A DNA stretch of 64,000 nt, taken from positions 1 through 64,000 of the forward strand of contig NW_027460404.1 of assembly GCF_050947875.1 (NCBI RefSeq). The letters run 5' to 3'. Position 1 is the stretch's first letter. Every line of letters starts with the position of its first letter. This stretch comes from Dermacentor variabilis (lineage: Eukaryota; Arthropoda; Arachnida; Ixodida; Ixodidae). Position numbers and translations under genes: made by a program. The notes under the pieces were generated by a model. The model was given only the letters and a program-made list of their open reading frames with translations, had not been told where the DNA came from and searched no databases. This document shows, in pieces, positions 61,801 to 64,000 of the stretch.

Positions 61801-64000
61801 GCCGATGCTGCTCTTTTTAGCACCCGCACATGTATTTGTGCCAAAACGCGTTTTAAGCATGCACATGCATCTTTTGGTAGACGCGGACGCAGTTTTCTGC
61901 AAAACCACACGATATGCATGCAAATGGCGCTTTTGTCAGAACGCGCACGTGGATTTCTACAAACGACGTGAAAAGCGTGCCGATGCTGCTCTTTTTAGCA
62001 CCCGCACATGGATTTGTGCCAAAACGCGTTTTAAGCATGCACATGCATCTTTCGGCAGACGCGGACGCAGTTTTCTGCAAAACCGCACGATATGCATGCA
62101 AATGGTGCTTTTGGCAGAACGCTCAGGTGGATTTCTACCAAACGACGTGAAAAGCATGCCGATGCTGCTCTTTTTAGCACCCGCACATGGATTTGTGCCA
62201 AAACGCGTTTTAAGCATGCACATGCATCTTTTGGTAGACGCGGACGCAGTTTTCGGCAAAACCACACGATATGCATGCAAATGGTGCTTTTGGCAGAACG
62301 CGCGCGTGGATTTCTACCAAACGACGTGAAAAGCATGCCGATGCTGCTCTTTTTAGCACCCGCACATGGATTTGTGCCAAAACGCGTGTTAAGCATGCAC
62401 ATGCATCTTTTGGTAGACGCGGACGCAGTTTTCTGCAAAACCACACGATATGCATGCAAATGGTGCTTTTGGCAGAACGCGCACGTGGATTTCTACCAAA
62501 CGACGTGAAAAGCATGCCGATGCTGCTCTTTTTAGCACCCGCACATGGATTTGTGCCAAAACGCGTTTTAAGCATGCACATGCATCTTTTGGTAGACGCG
62601 GACGCAGTTTTCTGCAAAACCACACGATATGCATGCAAATGGTGCTTTTGGCAGAACGCGCACGTGGATTTCTACCAAACGGCGTGAAAAGCCTGCCGAT
62701 GCTGCTCTTTTTAGCACCGGCACATGGATTTGTGCTAAAACGCGTTTTACGCATGCACATGCATCTTTTGGTAGACGCGGACGCACTTTTCTGCAAAACC
62801 ACACGATATGCATGCAAAGGGTGCTTTTGGCAGAACGCGCACGTGGATTTCTACCAAACGACGTGAAAAGCATGCCGATGCTGCTCTTTTTAGCACCGGC
62901 ACATGGATTTGTGCTAACACGCGTTTTAAGCATGCACATGCATCTTTTGGTAGACGCGGACGCACTTTTCTGCAAAACCACACGATATGCAAATGGTGGG
63001 TGCTTTTGGCAGAACGCGCACGTGGATTTCTACCAAACGACGTGAAAAGCGTGCCGATGCTGCTCTTTTTAGCACCAGCACATGGATTTGTGCCAAAACG
63101 CGTTTTAAGCATGCACATGCATCTTTTGGTAGACGCGGACGCAGTTTTCTGCAAAACCGCACGATATGCATGCAAATGGTGCTTTTGGCAGAACGCGCAC
63201 GTGGATTTCTACCAAACGACGTGAAAAGCATGCCGATGCTGCTCTTTTTAGCACCCCGCACATGGATTTGTGCCAAAACGCGTTTTCAGCATGCACATGC
63301 ATCTTTTGGTAGACGCGGACGCAGTTTTCTGCAAAACCACACGATATACATGCAAATGGTGCTTTTGGCAGAACGCGCACGTGGATTTCTACCAAACGAC
63401 GTGAAAGGCATGCCGATGCTGCTCTTTTTAGCACCCGCACATGGATTTGTGCCAAAACGCGTTTTAAGCATGCACATGCATCTTTTGGTAGACGCTGACG
63501 CAGTTTTCTGCAAAACCACACGATATGCATGCAAATGGTGGTTTTGGCAGAACGCGCACGTGGATGTCTACCAAACGACGTTAAAAGCATGCCGATGCTG
63601 CTCTTTTTAGCACCCGCACATGGATTTGTGCCAAAACGCGTTTTAAGCATGCACATGCATCTTTTGGTAGACGCGGACGCAGTTTTCTGCAAAACCACAC
63701 GATATGCATGCAAATGGCGCTTTTGGCAGAACGCGCACGTGGATTTCTACCAAACGACGTGAAAAGCGTGCCGATGCTGCTCTTTTTAGCCCCCGCACAT
63801 GGATTTGTGCCAAAACGCGTTTTAAGCATGCACATGCATCTTTTGGTAGACGCGGACGCAGTTTTCTGCAAAACCGCACGATATGCATGCAAATGGTGCT
63901 TTTGGCAGAACGCGCACGTGGATTTCTACCAAACGACGTGAAAAGCATGCCGATGCTGCTCTTTTTAGCACCCGCACATGGATTTGTGCCAAAACGCGTT
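58873..64000 (+). repeat. Heterogeneous right-hand block (about 29 monomers)
   Basis: Monomers 59052 and 59231 are neighbours sharing CAAAGGGTGC and CTACCTAACG. Monomers 59947 and 60484 share GATTTCTGCTAAAACG. P types occur at 60305, 61021 and 62629. Private marks are frequent: GTACACG (60269), CTCATTTTAG, CTATTGG, GAACGTCGTG and TTCGGTAAAAC near 60890, GCTCAGGTGG (62120), TTTCGGCAGACG (62050) and AGCCCCCGCAC (63789). Monomer 62987 has lost one ATGC and gained GGTG. The four-monomer stretch 61200-61913 returns at 62987-63703 with offset about 1,790 bp (TTTTCAGCATGC, ATACATGC, GATGTCTACC with ACGTTAAAAGC). The last monomer is cut by the window edge. Confidence 0.8.

Larger units (their letters stand above)
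1..64000 (+). repeat. Tandem satellite array, 179-bp monomer, fills the window
   Basis: The same 179-bp sequence repeats head to tail from the first base to the last. Counting from the ATGCATGC at the start of each unit, complete monomers run from 2 to 63882 (357 copies). Base 1 is the last base of a previous copy, and 63883-64000 covers monomer positions 1-118. The phase drifts only about 22 bases short of exact 179-bp spacing over 357 copies, so indels are few and mostly 1 bp. All copies have the same orientation. No transposon, poly-A tract, simple-sequence block or unique spacer interrupts the array. Both window edges are inside repeat, so the real array is longer. This is typical of eukaryotic satellite heterochromatin; a centromeric role is plausible but cannot be shown from sequence alone. 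The monomer family is not one I recognise. Confidence 0.98.

Noticed and set aside
2..63941. Hundreds of overlapping open reading frames of 75-380 codons on both strands, including the 380-codon frame at 15323-16465
   Set aside because: They recur every 179 bp, overlap on both strands, shift frame at each monomer and end at the same inherited stops. No promoter, start context, intron structure or recognisable domain goes with them. They are by-products of a satellite with few stops.
1..64000. CRISPR array
   Set aside because: There are no unique spacers: the whole 179-bp period is repeated with only scattered substitutions, and the unit is far longer than CRISPR repeats. No cas genes are present.
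1..64000. A coding repeat protein (long tandem-domain gene)
   Set aside because: The 179-bp period is not a multiple of 3, so no frame stays open beyond about two and a third monomers unless indels occur by chance.
1..64000. Known satellites: human alpha satellite (171 bp) or the Arabidopsis 178-bp centromere repeat
   Set aside because: The lengths are close but the sequence does not match what I know of either family.
1..64000. rDNA spacer, LTR or other transposon-derived tandem repeat
   Set aside because: I see no rRNA sequence, LTR ends, target-site duplication, polypurine tract or transposase/reverse transcriptase motif. The 179-bp unit runs without a break.
1..64000. A bacterial or phage origin for the window
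   Set aside because: At least 64 kb of HOR-structured satellite without a single gene is a eukaryotic heterochromatin pattern; I know of no bacterial counterpart.
1..64000. Promoters, terminators or riboswitches at the T-rich and A-rich blocks
   Set aside because: The T and A tracts are the arms of the subunit inverted repeats, present in every copy without a transcription unit to serve.

Overview
The whole 64,000-base window is one uninterrupted, head-to-tail tandem array of a 179-bp satellite monomer. It holds 357 complete monomers (bases 2-63882) plus a 118-base partial copy at the right edge (63883-64000). All monomers face the same way. I see no gene, RNA gene, transposon, inversion or unrelated spacer anywhere. 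Satellite arrays of this kind belong to eukaryotic centromeric, pericentromeric or subtelomeric heterochromatin. I do not recognise the monomer and cannot name the organism. Consensus GC is about 48% and CpG is not depleted (hand count 13 per monomer, observed/expected about 1.26).

The monomer is itself a degenerate trimer of about 60 bp: subunits A (60 bp), B (60 bp) and C (59 bp). Each starts with GCATGC, and pairwise identity for A-B and A-C is about 70%. Each subunit also carries an imperfect inverted repeat with T-rich left and A-rich right arms. The many 75-380 codon open frames on both strands are artefacts. In the consensus + strand, all four stop codons fall in one of the three frames, and because 179 is not a multiple of 3 the frame rotates at every monomer. 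This gives a new 138-codon + frame and a new 142-codon - frame about every 179 bp.

Above the monomer the array has layered higher-order repeats (HORs), traceable through shared substitutions and indels. (1) 1-18422: a ten-monomer opening block (1-1788) recurs near 8.95-10.9 kb and 13.95-15.2 kb. A 16-monomer HOR of 2,863 bp (1789-4651 and 4652-7514) recurs partially at 10.9-12.3 kb and almost fully at 15.2-18.4 kb; it contains a nested 5-monomer duplication. (2) 18423-19317: a short divergent stretch. (3) 19318-27012: a 2.8-kb segment present twice, 4,474 bp apart and almost identical, with nested 537-bp three-monomer duplications. (4) 27013-48847: successive copies of a HOR of about 20 monomers, with a 10-monomer expansion in the first copy and a superunit of 38-40 monomers in the later ones. 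(5) 47416-58872: a 32-monomer, 5.73-kb unit in two adjacent near-identical copies. (6) 58873-64000: a more heterogeneous block with more private changes.

There is no coding or enzymatic system here. What is interesting is the architecture: 60 bp to 179 bp to HOR to superHOR, the dyad symmetry in every subunit, the retained CpG, and a recognisable monomer variant that recurs in every domain.
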